Below are positions 36,337-45,162 of a stretch of DNA of 64,000 bases, one piece after another. Under the pieces are notes generated by a model. That model searched no databases, was not told where the DNA came from, and saw only the letters and a list, made by a program, of their open reading frames with translations. Within the stretch, counting starts at the first letter, position 1, and each line of letters opens with the position of its first letter. The stretch is from Halorubrum salinum (GTDB lineage: Archaea > Halobacteriota > Halobacteria > Halobacteriales > Haloferacaceae). The translations under genes and the position numbers were made by a program. The stretch is from contig NZ_JANHDO010000004.1 of assembly GCF_024494575.1 (NCBI RefSeq), positions 214,772 to 278,771 on the forward strand. The letters are read 5' to 3'.

Positions 36337-36492
36337 ATGCCATCGACCATGGAGGTCAGGTGCGAGGCCGACGACTGCGAACTCGACATGTTCGAGAACC
36401 ACTACACCTACGACGTCCCCGACGACCACTCGATCGCGGACCTCTCGTGCCCGTACTGCGGCGGGAGCGACCTCGCGGAAATCGAGGTGTGA
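36337..36492 (+). CDS. 51-residue zinc-ribbon protein (DUF7559-like)
   Basis: Reads MPSTMEVRCEADDCELDM, then a central YDVPDDHSIADLS and CPYCGGSDLAEIEV. Two Cys pairs (CEADDC and CPYC) form a small zinc ribbon. Two in-frame ATGs (36337 and 36349); the second gives the more usual MEVRCE start. GTG of the Hsp20 gene follows the stop after four bases, so the genes are coupled. Function unknown. Confidence 0.75.
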   Translation: MPSTMEVRCEADDCELDMFENHYTYDVPDDHSIADLSCPYCGGSDLAEIEV

Positions 36493-36496
36493 GCCC

Positions 36497-36934
36497 GTGA
36501 GCGGACTCGTCGAGGCCGGGCGGTCGGCGTTCCGAGAGGCACTCGAACGCGTCGGGCGAGGGTGGAGCAAGATGCAGGAGCGTCGCCCGCTCTCGTACGA
36601 CCTCCTCGAGAGCGACGACGCCTACCTCGTCGTCTTCGACGCCCCGGGCGTCCGCGGCGAAGACCTGAACGTCACGTTCCTCGATCACACGGTCGAGGTC
36701 ACGCTCGACCGGTTTCGCGACTTCTACGACGGCTACGATCTGATCTTCCCCGGGCGAGGCGTCTCGCTGTCGGGGACCGTCGATCTGCCGGCAGACGCCA
36801 ACGTGACGCCGCAGGGTGCGAACGCGACGCTCGCACGGAACGGGACGCTCCACGTCGAGATTCCCAAGTCCGACGCGGCGAGCGACGTGGCGGTCGTCGA
36901 AGAGAGCGTGGACGACGCGGCGGACGGCGACTAG
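36497..36934 (+). CDS. hsp20: Hsp20/alpha-crystallin family protein
   Basis: 145 residues from a GTG start. Short helical N-terminus, then an alpha-crystallin core: YDLLESDDAYLVVFDAPGV, LNVTFLDHTVEVTLDR and VDLPADANVTPQGANATLARNGTLHVEIPKS, which is the expected beta-sandwich order. No IxI tail is visible. A holding chaperone, possibly of the GvpH-like haloarchaeal branch. Confidence 0.9.
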   Translation: MSGLVEAGRSAFREALERVGRGWSKMQERRPLSYDLLESDDAYLVVFDAPGVRGEDLNVTFLDHTVEVTLDRFRDFYDGYDLIFPGRGVSLSGTVDLPADANVTPQGANATLARNGTLHVEIPKSDAASDVAVVEESVDDAADGD

Positions 36935-36965
36935 CCGACCGAACGCCGCCTCTCCGATTCTCCTC

Positions 36966-37065
36966 GTTCCGCGGCCCATTCGGTGGTCACGCCCCGTTCC
37001 GCGGCCGTATTCGCTCCCACGGCACGCCCCGTTCCGCGGCCGTATCCGCTCTCGCGGTCACGCCT
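36966..37065. repeat. Three imperfect tandem copies of a 30-35-bp unit
   Basis: Copies begin GTTCCGCGGCC at 36966, 36996 and 37031 and end in (G)TCACGCC or GCACGCC. The last copy runs into the 3' end of the FAD oxidoreductase gene. They lie between convergent genes. Confidence 0.75.
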
Positions 37066-38281
37066 CATCTCGCCGTTCCACGGTCATGCCCTCGGCGATC
37101 TCGAAGGTCTCGTCGCCGTCGAACCGACCGGGATCGAAGGCGTCGATCCACGGGTCGTCCGATCCGCGGTCGCCAGAAAGCGACGCAAGCACTCCGTCGG
37201 CGACGTGCTCGCCGATCGCCGGAGCGCGCATGAGCCCGTGGCCCTGCCAGCCGGCGGCGACGAAGACGCCGTCGAGGTCGGCGACCGGACCGACGAGCGG
37301 GTCGCCGTCCGGCGTCGCCGTACAGAGCCCGGCCCACGCGCGACCCACCGGCAACCCGTCCCCGACGGGCGGGTCGGCGAGCCGGTCGCGGAGTGTCGCT
37401 GACGTCGAGTCGACGAACCAGTCGTCGGCCGTGCGGTCGTAGGCGTCCGGGTCCGCCGCGACCGGCTCGGTCCCGTCGCCGGCGAGGAGCCCCGTCGGAT
37501 GCGGGCGGAGGTAGACGCCCGCGGTCGCGTCGTAGACCGTCGGCCCGTCGTAAGCAAGTGAACTCACGAGCGCCTGCACCCGGTAAGGTATCACCGGCAC
37601 GTCGACGCCGGCGTCCGCGAGGACGGGAGCGGTGTGTGCGCCGACCGCGACGACGACCGCGTCGAACTCGCGGTCGCGGCGGCCCGACGCGTCTCTCGAT
37701 CCGTTCGGAGCCCGCGTCCGGACCGCCGGGCCGTCGTCGCCGCGGGACAGCGACACCGGGGCGTCCGTCACGACCGCGACGCCCTCGCGGCGGGCGCGGG
37801 CGGCCACGGCGGCGACGTAGCTCCCGGGGTCACAGAGGCCTGCGTTCGCGGCCACCGCTGCGACGGCGAGGTCGTCCGCGGCGATCGGGAAGCGGTCGGC
37901 GAGCGTCTCGGGGTCGACGAGCGTCACCGCGCGTCCGTGAGCGCGCATCCGATCGACCATCGCCGGCACGGCGTCGGCGTCCGCGTCGCCCTCGCGGACC
38001 GCGATGACGTACGGACACGGAGTGAACTCGAAGCCGGGCAGCGACCGACCGAACGCCCGGAACCGCTCCATGGACCGGGCGGCGATCGCGGCGTCGACGT
38101 CCTCGGCGTAGGCGTCGTACAACACGCCGGCCGCGCGTCCGGAGCTCTCGGCTCCGAGGTCGCCGCGGTCGTAGAGCGTCACGGTCGCGCCGCGGGCGGC
38201 GAGGTCTGCCGCGGCGGTGACGCCGACCGCGCCGCCGCCGACGACGGCCACCGTCGGAGCCGGGTCGTCGTGGTCGATCAT
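37058..38281 (-). CDS. FAD-dependent oxidoreductase (DAO family)
   Basis: 407 residues. FAD-binding Rossmann VAVVGGGAVGVTAAADLAARG and YDRG at the N-terminus, SSGRAAGVLYD after it, and a C-terminal GVFVAAGWQGHGLMRAPAIGE, as in D-amino-acid/glycine oxidases. Soluble. Amine or amino-acid oxidation is likely, the substrate unknown. Upstream of purE in the same direction. Confidence 0.9.
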   Translation of the reverse strand: MIDHDDPAPTVAVVGGGAVGVTAAADLAARGATVTLYDRGDLGAESSGRAAGVLYDAYAEDVDAAIAARSMERFRAFGRSLPGFEFTPCPYVIAVREGDADADAVPAMVDRMRAHGRAVTLVDPETLADRFPIAADDLAVAAVAANAGLCDPGSYVAAVAARARREGVAVVTDAPVSLSRGDDGPAVRTRAPNGSRDASGRRDREFDAVVVAVGAHTAPVLADAGVDVPVIPYRVQALVSSLAYDGPTVYDATAGVYLRPHPTGLLAGDGTEPVAADPDAYDRTADDWFVDSTSATLRDRLADPPVGDGLPVGRAWAGLCTATPDGDPLVGPVADLDGVFVAAGWQGHGLMRAPAIGEHVADGVLASLSGDRGSDDPWIDAFDPGRFDGDETFEIAEGMTVERRDEA

Positions 38282-38329
38282 GTGTCGGTGGTGTCCGATC
38301 GTGACGGGGACGACGCCTGAGCGGCCGCG

Positions 38330-38938
38330 TTACCGCTCGCGGAAGCCGTCGATGCCGAGGTCGTGGAGGTCCGCGGAGACGTCGGCGACGCCGCCCCGTA
38401 GCTCCTCGTGATACTCCACCAGCCGCGCTTCGATCTCGTCGTGCTCGCGCGCGAGCACCTGCGCGGCCGAGAGCCCCGCGTTGAACGACTTGCCGGCGTC
38501 GACGGCGACGATGGGCGCGCCGGTGGGCATCCCGATGACGGAGTCGACCGACTTCTCCTGGACGGGAACGCCGATCACGGGGATCGGATACGCGATGGAG
38601 GCGGTCATGTTCGGGAGGTCGGCGGACTTCCCGCCCGCGCCGGCGATGACCACGTCGAGGCCGCGGGCGGCCGCGGTCTCGCCGTAGGCGTACATGAGTT
38701 CGGGAGTGCGGTGCGCGGAGACGACGTAGCTCTCGTAGGTGAATCTCGCGTCCGGCGCGTCGTGAAAGTCGGTCTGTTCGGCGAACCCGAGCTCGTCGAG
38801 CGCGTCGTACGCGCCCTCCATCGTCGGGAGGTCGGAGTCGGATCCCATGATGATCCCGACGTCCGGAGTGGTTTCCGGGTCGGCGTCCGCGTCCGCCTCC
38901 GCGTCGAGCCGGTCGATGAGGTCCTGCACCGTGGTCAT
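38330..38938 (-). CDS. purE: N5-carboxyaminoimidazole ribonucleotide mutase PurE
   Basis: 202 residues. Purine biosynthesis: converts N5-CAIR to CAIR. Motifs: VGIIMGSDSDLPTM, VVSAHRTPELMYAY (catalytic His), IAGAGGKSADLPNM, VIGVPVQ and GMPTGAPIVAVD. Short acidic N-terminal extension. Co-directional with purK, 55 bases downstream of it. Confidence 0.97.
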   Translation of the reverse strand: MTTVQDLIDRLDAEADADADPETTPDVGIIMGSDSDLPTMEGAYDALDELGFAEQTDFHDAPDARFTYESYVVSAHRTPELMYAYGETAAARGLDVVIAGAGGKSADLPNMTASIAYPIPVIGVPVQEKSVDSVIGMPTGAPIVAVDAGKSFNAGLSAAQVLAREHDEIEARLVEYHEELRGGVADVSADLHDLGIDGFRER

Positions 38939-38993
38939 GGCGCGTCGTTCGGCGGGGGCGGGTAAGGAAGTGCCGGATGCGGCGACCGCCCGC

Positions 38994-40214
38994 CTACGAG
39001 TCGCGGAACGTCAGCCCGTCGCGGAGTGCTCGCGCCTCGGAGAGCACCGCGTCGGGGTCGGCCTCGGGACCCTCGCCGGTCACCGTCAGGTGGCCCATCT
39101 TCCGGAGCGGGCGCACGTCGTCTTTGCCGTACCAGTGGAAGTCGGCGTCGGGCGCGGCGAGCACGTCGTCGACGCCGCGAAGGGTCGCCGGCCGCGTCTC
39201 GTGAACGTCGCCGGAATCTGGCTGTGATTCCGGCTGGCTCACGAGAGGTCTGCTCTCGTGAACGTCGCCGAGGACGTTCGCGGTGACGGCGGGCGCGACG
39301 AGGTCGGTCGGACCGAGCGGCCAGCCGAGGACGGCGCGGACGTGGTTCTCGAACTGGGAGGTGCGCGCGCCCTCGATCGTCCAGTGGCCGGAGTTGTGCG
39401 GGCGCGGCGCGATCTCGTTGACCAACACCTCGCCCTCCCGGGTCTCGAACAGCTCGATCCCGTAGACGCCCCGCCCGTCGAGGAACGACAGGACGTCGTC
39501 CGCGACCGACTCCGCCTCGGCGATCACCGGGTCGGCGCTGCGGGCGGGCACGACGCTCTCGCGGAGGATCTCCTCGCGGTGGACCGTCTCGGTGACCGGG
39601 TACGTCCGCGTCTCGCCGTCGGGCCCTTTCAGCCCCATCACGGCGATCTCGCGTTCGAAGTCGAGGAGCTCCTCCGCCATCGCGTCGCCGCCGACCTCCT
39701 CCAGCGCGTCAGCCGCCTCGTCCGGCGATTCGACCGGGACGTTCCCCCGTCCGTCGTACCCGCCTTCGCGGGCCTTCAGCATCACGCCGCCGAACTCCTC
39801 TGCGACGCGTTCGAGCCCCTCCGCCGTCGCGACCGCGACGAACTCGGGGACGGGGATCCCGGCGTCCGCCAGCGCCTCCTTTTGAACCAGCTTGTCCTGG
39901 ATGGTCCGAAGCGTGTCGGGGTCGGGCTGGACGGGCACGTCGTGTTCGGCGCTCGCTTCGGCCAGCACGTCGGGGTCGGCCAGTTCGATCTCGAAGGTGA
40001 GCGCGTCGACGCGGCTCGCGAGCTCGTGGACCGCGTCCGCGTCGTCGAAGTCGGCGACGATCTGGTCGCTGACGACGGGGCTCGCCGGGCAGTCGGGCGT
40101 CGGGTCCAGCACGACGACATCGACGCCGAGGCGCGCGACCGCCTCGCCCATCATCCGGCCCAGCTGTCCGCCGCCGACGACGCCGAGCGTCGGTCCCGGC
40201 AGAGTGATCGACAT
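38994..40214 (-). CDS. purK: N5-carboxyaminoimidazole ribonucleotide synthase PurK
   Basis: 406 residues. ATP-dependent carboxylation of AIR. ATP-grasp enzyme: LGVVGGGQLGRMMGEA, DKLVQKEALADAGIPVP, VMLKAREGGYDGRGN, EIAPRPHNSGHWTIEG. Near residues 325-350 the sequence GDVHESRP recurs as GDVHETRP 19 residues on, the product of an in-frame palindromic duplication. The ATG at 40214 gives the standard N-terminus. Otherwise full length, so likely functional. Confidence 0.96.
   Translation of the reverse strand: MSITLPGPTLGVVGGGQLGRMMGEAVARLGVDVVVLDPTPDCPASPVVSDQIVADFDDADAVHELASRVDALTFEIELADPDVLAEASAEHDVPVQPDPDTLRTIQDKLVQKEALADAGIPVPEFVAVATAEGLERVAEEFGGVMLKAREGGYDGRGNVPVESPDEAADALEEVGGDAMAEELLDFEREIAVMGLKGPDGETRTYPVTETVHREEILRESVVPARSADPVIAEAESVADDVLSFLDGRGVYGIELFETREGEVLVNEIAPRPHNSGHWTIEGARTSQFENHVRAVLGWPLGPTDLVAPAVTANVLGDVHESRPLVSQPESQPDSGDVHETRPATLRGVDDVLAAPDADFHWYGKDDVRPLRKMGHLTVTGEGPEADPDAVLSEARALRDGLTFRDS
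39197..39269. repeat. 57-bp in-frame palindromic duplication inside purK
   Basis: A 16-bp direct repeat TCTCGTGAACGTCGCC (39197-39212 and 39254-39269) flanks two perfect hairpins: CCGGAATC / GATTCCGG (39211-39218, 39226-39233, loop 7) and TCACGAGAG / CTCTCGTGA (39239-39247, 39253-39261, loop 5). The 57-bp unit adds 19 codons and keeps the frame. Confidence 0.8.
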
Positions 40215-40367
40215 ACACGCTCGCGTACCGAACGTCACTGCATAAATATTCCCACATCGGGTGACGAACTGTGCACAGATGTGGATATATCGGCGAACCT
40301 CGGGGTCACCGCCGGCCGCTCCCGCGACTCCGGAACGGGTATCAGTCCGGGCGGGTCTCGGTGACGT

Positions 40368-40592
40368 ATGGTCACCGGGAAGGGACTCTACGACCGCGGC
40401 GACGAGTGGGTCAGGGGGCTCTCCCGCGGACGCTACGCCGCCCTGCTCGGCGCGTCCGCGGCCCTCGGCGTCCTCGGCGTCGGCGCGCTGTTGAACGGCG
40501 AGGTCCTGCTCGCCCGCGCCCTGACGATGGGGCTAGTCATGTTCGGATTAGAGTACACGTTCGGGGCGTTCCGGCCGTCGGACGACGGGTGA
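40368..40592 (+). CDS. Small membrane protein
   Basis: 74 residues, two helices (about 20-40 and 45-63) after a charged N-terminus (GLYDRGDEWVRGLSRGRYA). Standard acidic composition; start ATG at 40368. Unknown family. Confidence 0.68.
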   Translation: MVTGKGLYDRGDEWVRGLSRGRYAALLGASAALGVLGVGALLNGEVLLARALTMGLVMFGLEYTFGAFRPSDDG

Positions 40593-40616
40593 GAGATCGG
40601 GAGAAGAGGACGGACG

Positions 40617-41351
40617 CTACAGATCGACGGAGGAGAGGTCGCTCTCGACGTCGGCGACGAACTCGTTGTACGCGTCGACGAACCCGCGGAACGGCTCGGC
40701 GTACTCGCGAACGTCGAGCGCTGACGGAGCCTCGTACTGCGAGATCAGGTACAGGCCGCCGGAGCCGCCGACGCGGAGGTACGACACCGCCCCTTCGTCC
40801 CACTTCAGCTCCCACCTGTCGCCGTCGACGCGGGCGGTGAATGTCCCGTAGTCGTCTCCCTCGTACCGGTGTATCTCGCCGGCCATCACCGAACAGGCGT
40901 CGCGGATCGCATCGAGCACGCGGTCGCGCTCGGCGACGAGGCCGTCCGTGGAGTCGGGGTCGGGGAACTCCGCGGACACGTCGTCGAGCACGCCCGACAG
41001 GGACGCGACGTGGTCGTTCCACGCGGCGACCGCGTTCGGGTAGTCCGCGAGGGCGGTCGCGAGGGCTCCGGGGTCCGGCGGCTGTTTCGTCGAGACCACG
41101 TACACGTCGGACCCGGAGGTCGGCGAGAACAGGAGGAACTCGAGCTCGCCGGCCTCGTGTTTGACCGTCCACTCGCCGCCGGACGTCGACAGCGTCTGTC
41201 GCCCGTAGTCGCCGCCCTGTAGCCGCGCGAGCTGATAGGCGATCTGACCGGCGTGGTCGCGGACGGCGGCGACGAGTTCGTCGCGCCGGTCAGCGACCGC
41301 GTCCGTGTCGCGGACGTCGAGGTCGAAGCCGAGGTCGGCGTGGCTGGTCAC
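40617..41351 (-). CDS. Protein with tandemly duplicated domain, unknown function
   Basis: 244 residues. Two similar ~95-residue halves: RDELVAAVRDHAGQIAYQLA... GGDYG... EWTVKHEAGELEFL and RDRVLDAIRDACSVMAGEIH... GDDYG... RWELKWDEGAVSYL, each ending in a helix with YPNAVAAWNDHVASL or FRGFVDAYNEFVADV. An alpha-helix then beta-strands in each half. I do not recognise the family. Confidence 0.78.
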   Translation of the reverse strand: MTSHADLGFDLDVRDTDAVADRRDELVAAVRDHAGQIAYQLARLQGGDYGRQTLSTSGGEWTVKHEAGELEFLLFSPTSGSDVYVVSTKQPPDPGALATALADYPNAVAAWNDHVASLSGVLDDVSAEFPDPDSTDGLVAERDRVLDAIRDACSVMAGEIHRYEGDDYGTFTARVDGDRWELKWDEGAVSYLRVGGSGGLYLISQYEAPSALDVREYAEPFRGFVDAYNEFVADVESDLSSVDL

Positions 41352-41423
41352 GGCAGTTCTGCGTGCCGCATCGGGTTAATCGAGTCGGATCGGCGGTGAC
41401 CGGCGGGGCGATCGCTTCCTTCA

Positions 41424-42569
41424 TCACGCGATGGACTCGCGGATTTCACGCACGCGCCGGGGTTCGTCGATCCCCGACCGAACCACCACCGCGAACACCT
41501 CCTCGCCGTCCGGCTCGGGCGCGTCGCCGCTCAGTATCGCGCCCGAGCCGGTCTCCTCGGCGAGCCACCGTCGACCGTCGGCGATCGCCTCGCGGTTGAG
41601 CCACGGGGGCGGCCCGCCCACCACGAGCAGCGTTCGGTCGGCCCGCCCCTCGCGGACCTCGACCGTGTTCTTCCCGCGGACCGCCTTCCGGATCGTCGTC
41701 TCGATCGCCGACACCGCCGCGCTCGCGTCCACCTTCGCGGGCTCCGCGGAGCCGAACAGCCCGAGACCGAACCGGGACTCCGTCTCGGCGGGCTCGACCG
41801 CCTGCGTCGCGTACCCGACCGCGGCGATCTCGCCGTCGCCGCCGACCGCCCGGGCCACGTCGCTCGCGTCGAGCACCTGCTGTGGCGTCGACTCGGCGTC
41901 GTCGGACTCGCCCGCGCCGAAAAGCGCCGCGACGCGCTCGGCGACGACGCCGTTCAGCCGCCCCCGGGCCTCCGTCAGGTCCTCACCGGGGCGGAGCCAC
42001 TCGTCGTTGTCGAACGGAAACACCGCCGAACACCGTTCGGAGAGTGCTTCGAGCGTCCGGGCTGCGTTCTTCTCGGCCAGCGGCCGCTCGGGCGGTCGCT
42101 CCTCGGGTGCCGCCGCTCCGGCCGCCGCCGGATCGACCGCGGTCGGTTCCGACTCCGCCGGCGTCGGGAGGACCCCGAGCACGTACACCGGCGTGTCGTA
42201 GAGCCGCGACAGCTCCGCTGCGAGCGCCGGGCAGACGCCTGCACCCGCGCCGCCGCCGAGCCCCACGACGAGAAGGAACGCCTCCGCGACCGACGGGCGC
42301 TGGTCGTCCATCTCCCGACCGAGTTCGCTGGCGTGCGCGTCGCCGAGCCGCCGGGCCGCGTGGAGGTCGCCGCCGAGCCCGTCGCCGCCAGCTGCGTCGC
42401 CGAAGCAGTAGCGTCGCGACTCGTCGATCTCCCGGAGGGCGTCGAGCGCGGCCGCGTCGGTGTCGAACGCGCTGACGCCGTGGAGGAACCGATCTCCGCC
42501 GTGGTCGGCCACGAGCCGGTCGACGATCCGGCCCCCGGCACCGCCGAGGCCGATGACGTGTACACGCAT
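41424..42569 (-). CDS. CetZ-like tubulin superfamily GTPase
   Basis: 381 residues. N-terminal VHVIGLGGAGGRIVDRL, tubulin-type loop GLGGGAGAGVCPALA (GGGAGAG at 105-111), TPVYVLGVLPT, FPFDNDEWLRPGEDL and C-terminal LVVGGPPPWLNREAI and RRWLAEETGS, all as in CetZ. The GTP signature GGGTGSG of the family is altered at Thr and Ser. CetZ proteins set cell shape in haloarchaea. A divergent paralogue. Confidence 0.9.
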   Translation of the reverse strand: MRVHVIGLGGAGGRIVDRLVADHGGDRFLHGVSAFDTDAAALDALREIDESRRYCFGDAAGGDGLGGDLHAARRLGDAHASELGREMDDQRPSVAEAFLLVVGLGGGAGAGVCPALAAELSRLYDTPVYVLGVLPTPAESEPTAVDPAAAGAAAPEERPPERPLAEKNAARTLEALSERCSAVFPFDNDEWLRPGEDLTEARGRLNGVVAERVAALFGAGESDDAESTPQQVLDASDVARAVGGDGEIAAVGYATQAVEPAETESRFGLGLFGSAEPAKVDASAAVSAIETTIRKAVRGKNTVEVREGRADRTLLVVGGPPPWLNREAIADGRRWLAEETGSGAILSGDAPEPDGEEVFAVVVRSGIDEPRRVREIRESIA

Positions 42570-42668
42570 ACGTCACACCGCTCGTCCAGCGGCGGTATAG
42601 CTCTTTTCACGGGACGGGAGGGCGGTGGAGAGCGAACAGCGTGCGTCCGGTCGCGCCGTGCCGTCGCC

Positions 42669-43784
42669 TCAGAACTCGTTCAGGCGGCGCTGTCCGGCCG
42701 ACACGGCCCGTCTCGGTTCGTCGTCCTCGTCCGGGTCGCCGCCGAGCAGGCGGATCAGCGCCGTGTCGGCGAACGTGAGCGCCAACACGAGGATGATCGG
42801 CGCGAGGAAGAGTCCGTGGAACCCGAACACGACCGGACCGAAGATGTACGCGAGCATGAGAAGCCCCACGTGCGTCGTCTTCCCGCTGAAGTACGGACGG
42901 AGGACGATGTCGGGGATCGTATCGACCACGACCGCGGCCACGGCGAGGAATCCCGCGACGTACACGAGAAGCGAGAGCTCCTCGGACAAGATCGGCTCCA
43001 TCGCGGTTAGCCCCGCGAGCGGGATGTACACGACTTTCATCCCGATCACCGGAATCAGGCTCGCGACTCCCGTGAGCGCGCCGGCGAGCGCCGGGTAGGG
43101 GACCTCGACCGCCGCCGGGACGAGCACGTTATATCCGGTGTAGGTAACGACCGCGATTATCGAGATCGCGATGACGTTGAGCAGGTTGCCGTACAACACC
43201 GCCTCCAGCTCCTCGTCCGCCGCTTCGAGGTACTCGCGGACGACCGCGTCGTCGTCGAACGTGAGCAGCCACTCGTGGAACTTCGAGCCGTCGAGGAGCA
43301 GGTAGTACGTGACGACGATCGTGATGAGGAGGTTGAGTGCGAGCCCCGACAGCGTGCTCGCGAGCAGCGGTGCTTGCTCGGAGACGAACTCGATGAGGGG
43401 GTCGAACTGTCCCGACCGGTACGCCGCGACGAGCCCCTCGACCGTCGGGTCCGACAGCGCGGCGAGGTCGGCGATCCACGAGTTCTCCGGGCCGACCGTC
43501 TCAGCGACCGGATACCGCTCGATGAACCGGCGGGCCTCGAGCAGAACTAAGAGCACCGTGTATCCGAGAAGTCCGATCAACGGGACGCCGATGAGCGACA
43601 GCGACGCGACCGCCCGAGCGCGGGCCGGTAGCCTGAAGCGAGCGAGGTTCCGGTACAGCCGGCGGGTCGAGTAGTACAGGAACACCGCGACGGTGAGCGG
43701 CGCGACGAACCGGTAGCCGATGAATCCGACGAGGAGGGCGATGACGAGACCGAAGAGCGCGATGACGAACCGCTTTTCGTCCAT
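42669..43784 (-). CDS. AI-2E family transporter (permease-like)
   Basis: 371 residues with about seven to eight membrane helices: N-terminal pair (8-40), SLSLIGVPLIGLLGYTVLL, NLLITIVVTYYLL, ANVISIIAVV-like stretch, and the C-terminal GVASLIPVIGMKVVYIPLAGLTA and LLMLAYIFGPVVFGFHGLF. Domain typical of the AI-2E/PerM family. Many members export or exchange ions, so the AI-2 name is not evidence of substrate. Confidence 0.88.
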   Translation of the reverse strand: MDEKRFVIALFGLVIALLVGFIGYRFVAPLTVAVFLYYSTRRLYRNLARFRLPARARAVASLSLIGVPLIGLLGYTVLLVLLEARRFIERYPVAETVGPENSWIADLAALSDPTVEGLVAAYRSGQFDPLIEFVSEQAPLLASTLSGLALNLLITIVVTYYLLLDGSKFHEWLLTFDDDAVVREYLEAADEELEAVLYGNLLNVIAISIIAVVTYTGYNVLVPAAVEVPYPALAGALTGVASLIPVIGMKVVYIPLAGLTAMEPILSEELSLLVYVAGFLAVAAVVVDTIPDIVLRPYFSGKTTHVGLLMLAYIFGPVVFGFHGLFLAPIILVLALTFADTALIRLLGGDPDEDDEPRRAVSAGQRRLNEF

Positions 43785-43857
43785 GGCCGCTCGTCTCCGT
43801 GAGTCGACATAAACTATGGGGCTCGCTGGCGACGCGGACGCGGTGAGGCCGCGGCGG

Positions 43858-44976
43858 TCAGTCCGTCGACTCGTCGCCGTCCTCCGCGCCGCGAGTCTTC
43901 TCGCCGCCGGGCGCGCCGTCGCTCGTCACACCGTCGTCGTTCGCGCCGTCCTCCGCGCCGTCGTCGCTCGCGCCGTCGGTTCCGCCGTCCCCAACCGCTC
44001 CGCGCGTCCCCTCGTCGTCGCCCGGGGTTGCCGGAGCGACCGACGACTCCGTCGGCCGATCCGCCAACGCCCGCTCGTAGCGGGTCACCTGCTCGCGGTG
44101 CAAAGACAGGATCATGTCCGCGAGCACGCCGAACACCAGCAGCTGGATCCCGAGTATGGCCGCGCCGACCGCGCCGATGGCGACGATCTGGTGGGCCTCC
44201 CCGTGGACGAACCAACGGTAGAGGACGTACGCGGTCAGCGCCGCACCGGTCCCCGTCGAGACGGCACCGAGGCTCCCGAAGTAAAAGAGGGGGTTGTTCG
44301 TCTTCGCCTTCCGGTACAGCTCGATGATGATCACGCCGCCGTCGCGGATCGGGTGGAGGTTCGTCGCGGAGCCGCCGGGGCGCTCGCGGTAGGTGATCGG
44401 GACGACGGTCACTCGGACCCGGTTTTTGACGCACTCGACCGCCATCTCGGTCTCGATCCCGAACCCGTCGGCGGTGAGGTGGAGCCGCAGGAACGACTCG
44501 CGCGTGAACGCGCGGTAGCCGGAGAGGATGTCGCGGTACCGCTCGCCGTGGATGGCGCGGAACGCGGCGTTGATCAGCCGGTTTCCGACCCGGTTCAGCC
44601 GCGTCATCGCCCCCGGTCGCATGTCCGCGAACCGGTTTCCGATGACGTGCTCGGCCTCGCCGGCGAGGAGCGGGTCGAGCATCGCGTCGACGTCGGCCGC
44701 GTCGTACGTCGCGTCCGCGTCGGCCATCACGACGTACGGTGCCTCGATGTGGTCGCGGACCGCCTCGCGGACGGCCTGTCCCTTGCCGCGTCCGGACTGT
44801 TCGACGACCCGCGCGCCGGCCTCCGTCGCGGCCCTGCGCGTCCCGTCCGTCGACCCGCCGTCGATCACGAGGATCTCGCCGATCCCGGCCTCGCGGAAGT
44901 CCTCGACGACGCGCGCGACCGTCTCGACCTCGTCCATCGTGGGCAACAAGAGGCAGACGTCGTCGAAGTCGCTCAT
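43858..44976 (-). CDS. aglJ: Dolichyl-phosphate hexosyltransferase AglJ
   Basis: 372 residues. GT2 glycosyltransferase: VCLLLPTMDEVETVARVV, LVIDGGSTDGTRRAA, YVVMADADATYDAADVD (DxD), LSGYRAFTRESFLRL and ITYRERPGGSATNLHPI, then two membrane helices (about 225-248, 260-290) and an acidic tail. Adds the first hexose to dolichol phosphate for S-layer N-glycosylation. ATG at 44976 begins the conserved fold. Confidence 0.92.
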   Translation of the reverse strand: MSDFDDVCLLLPTMDEVETVARVVEDFREAGIGEILVIDGGSTDGTRRAATEAGARVVEQSGRGKGQAVREAVRDHIEAPYVVMADADATYDAADVDAMLDPLLAGEAEHVIGNRFADMRPGAMTRLNRVGNRLINAAFRAIHGERYRDILSGYRAFTRESFLRLHLTADGFGIETEMAVECVKNRVRVTVVPITYRERPGGSATNLHPIRDGGVIIIELYRKAKTNNPLFYFGSLGAVSTGTGAALTAYVLYRWFVHGEAHQIVAIGAVGAAILGIQLLVFGVLADMILSLHREQVTRYERALADRPTESSVAPATPGDDEGTRGAVGDGGTDGASDDGAEDGANDDGVTSDGAPGGEKTRGAEDGDESTD

Positions 44977-45162
44977 TAGCGGGTGGATATCGGGGCAGTC
45001 GCTAAACTCTGTCCCTCCGTGACGGCCGACGAGGGTGCCGAACGGAGAACGCGGCGGGACGGGCCCCAAGCGGCTACGCCCGTCGAACACGACCCGGTTC
45101 CGGGCGCGGTCGCTTCTGCGGCCACCCATACGCTCATGTACCCGACGATAGATCGTCAATAT

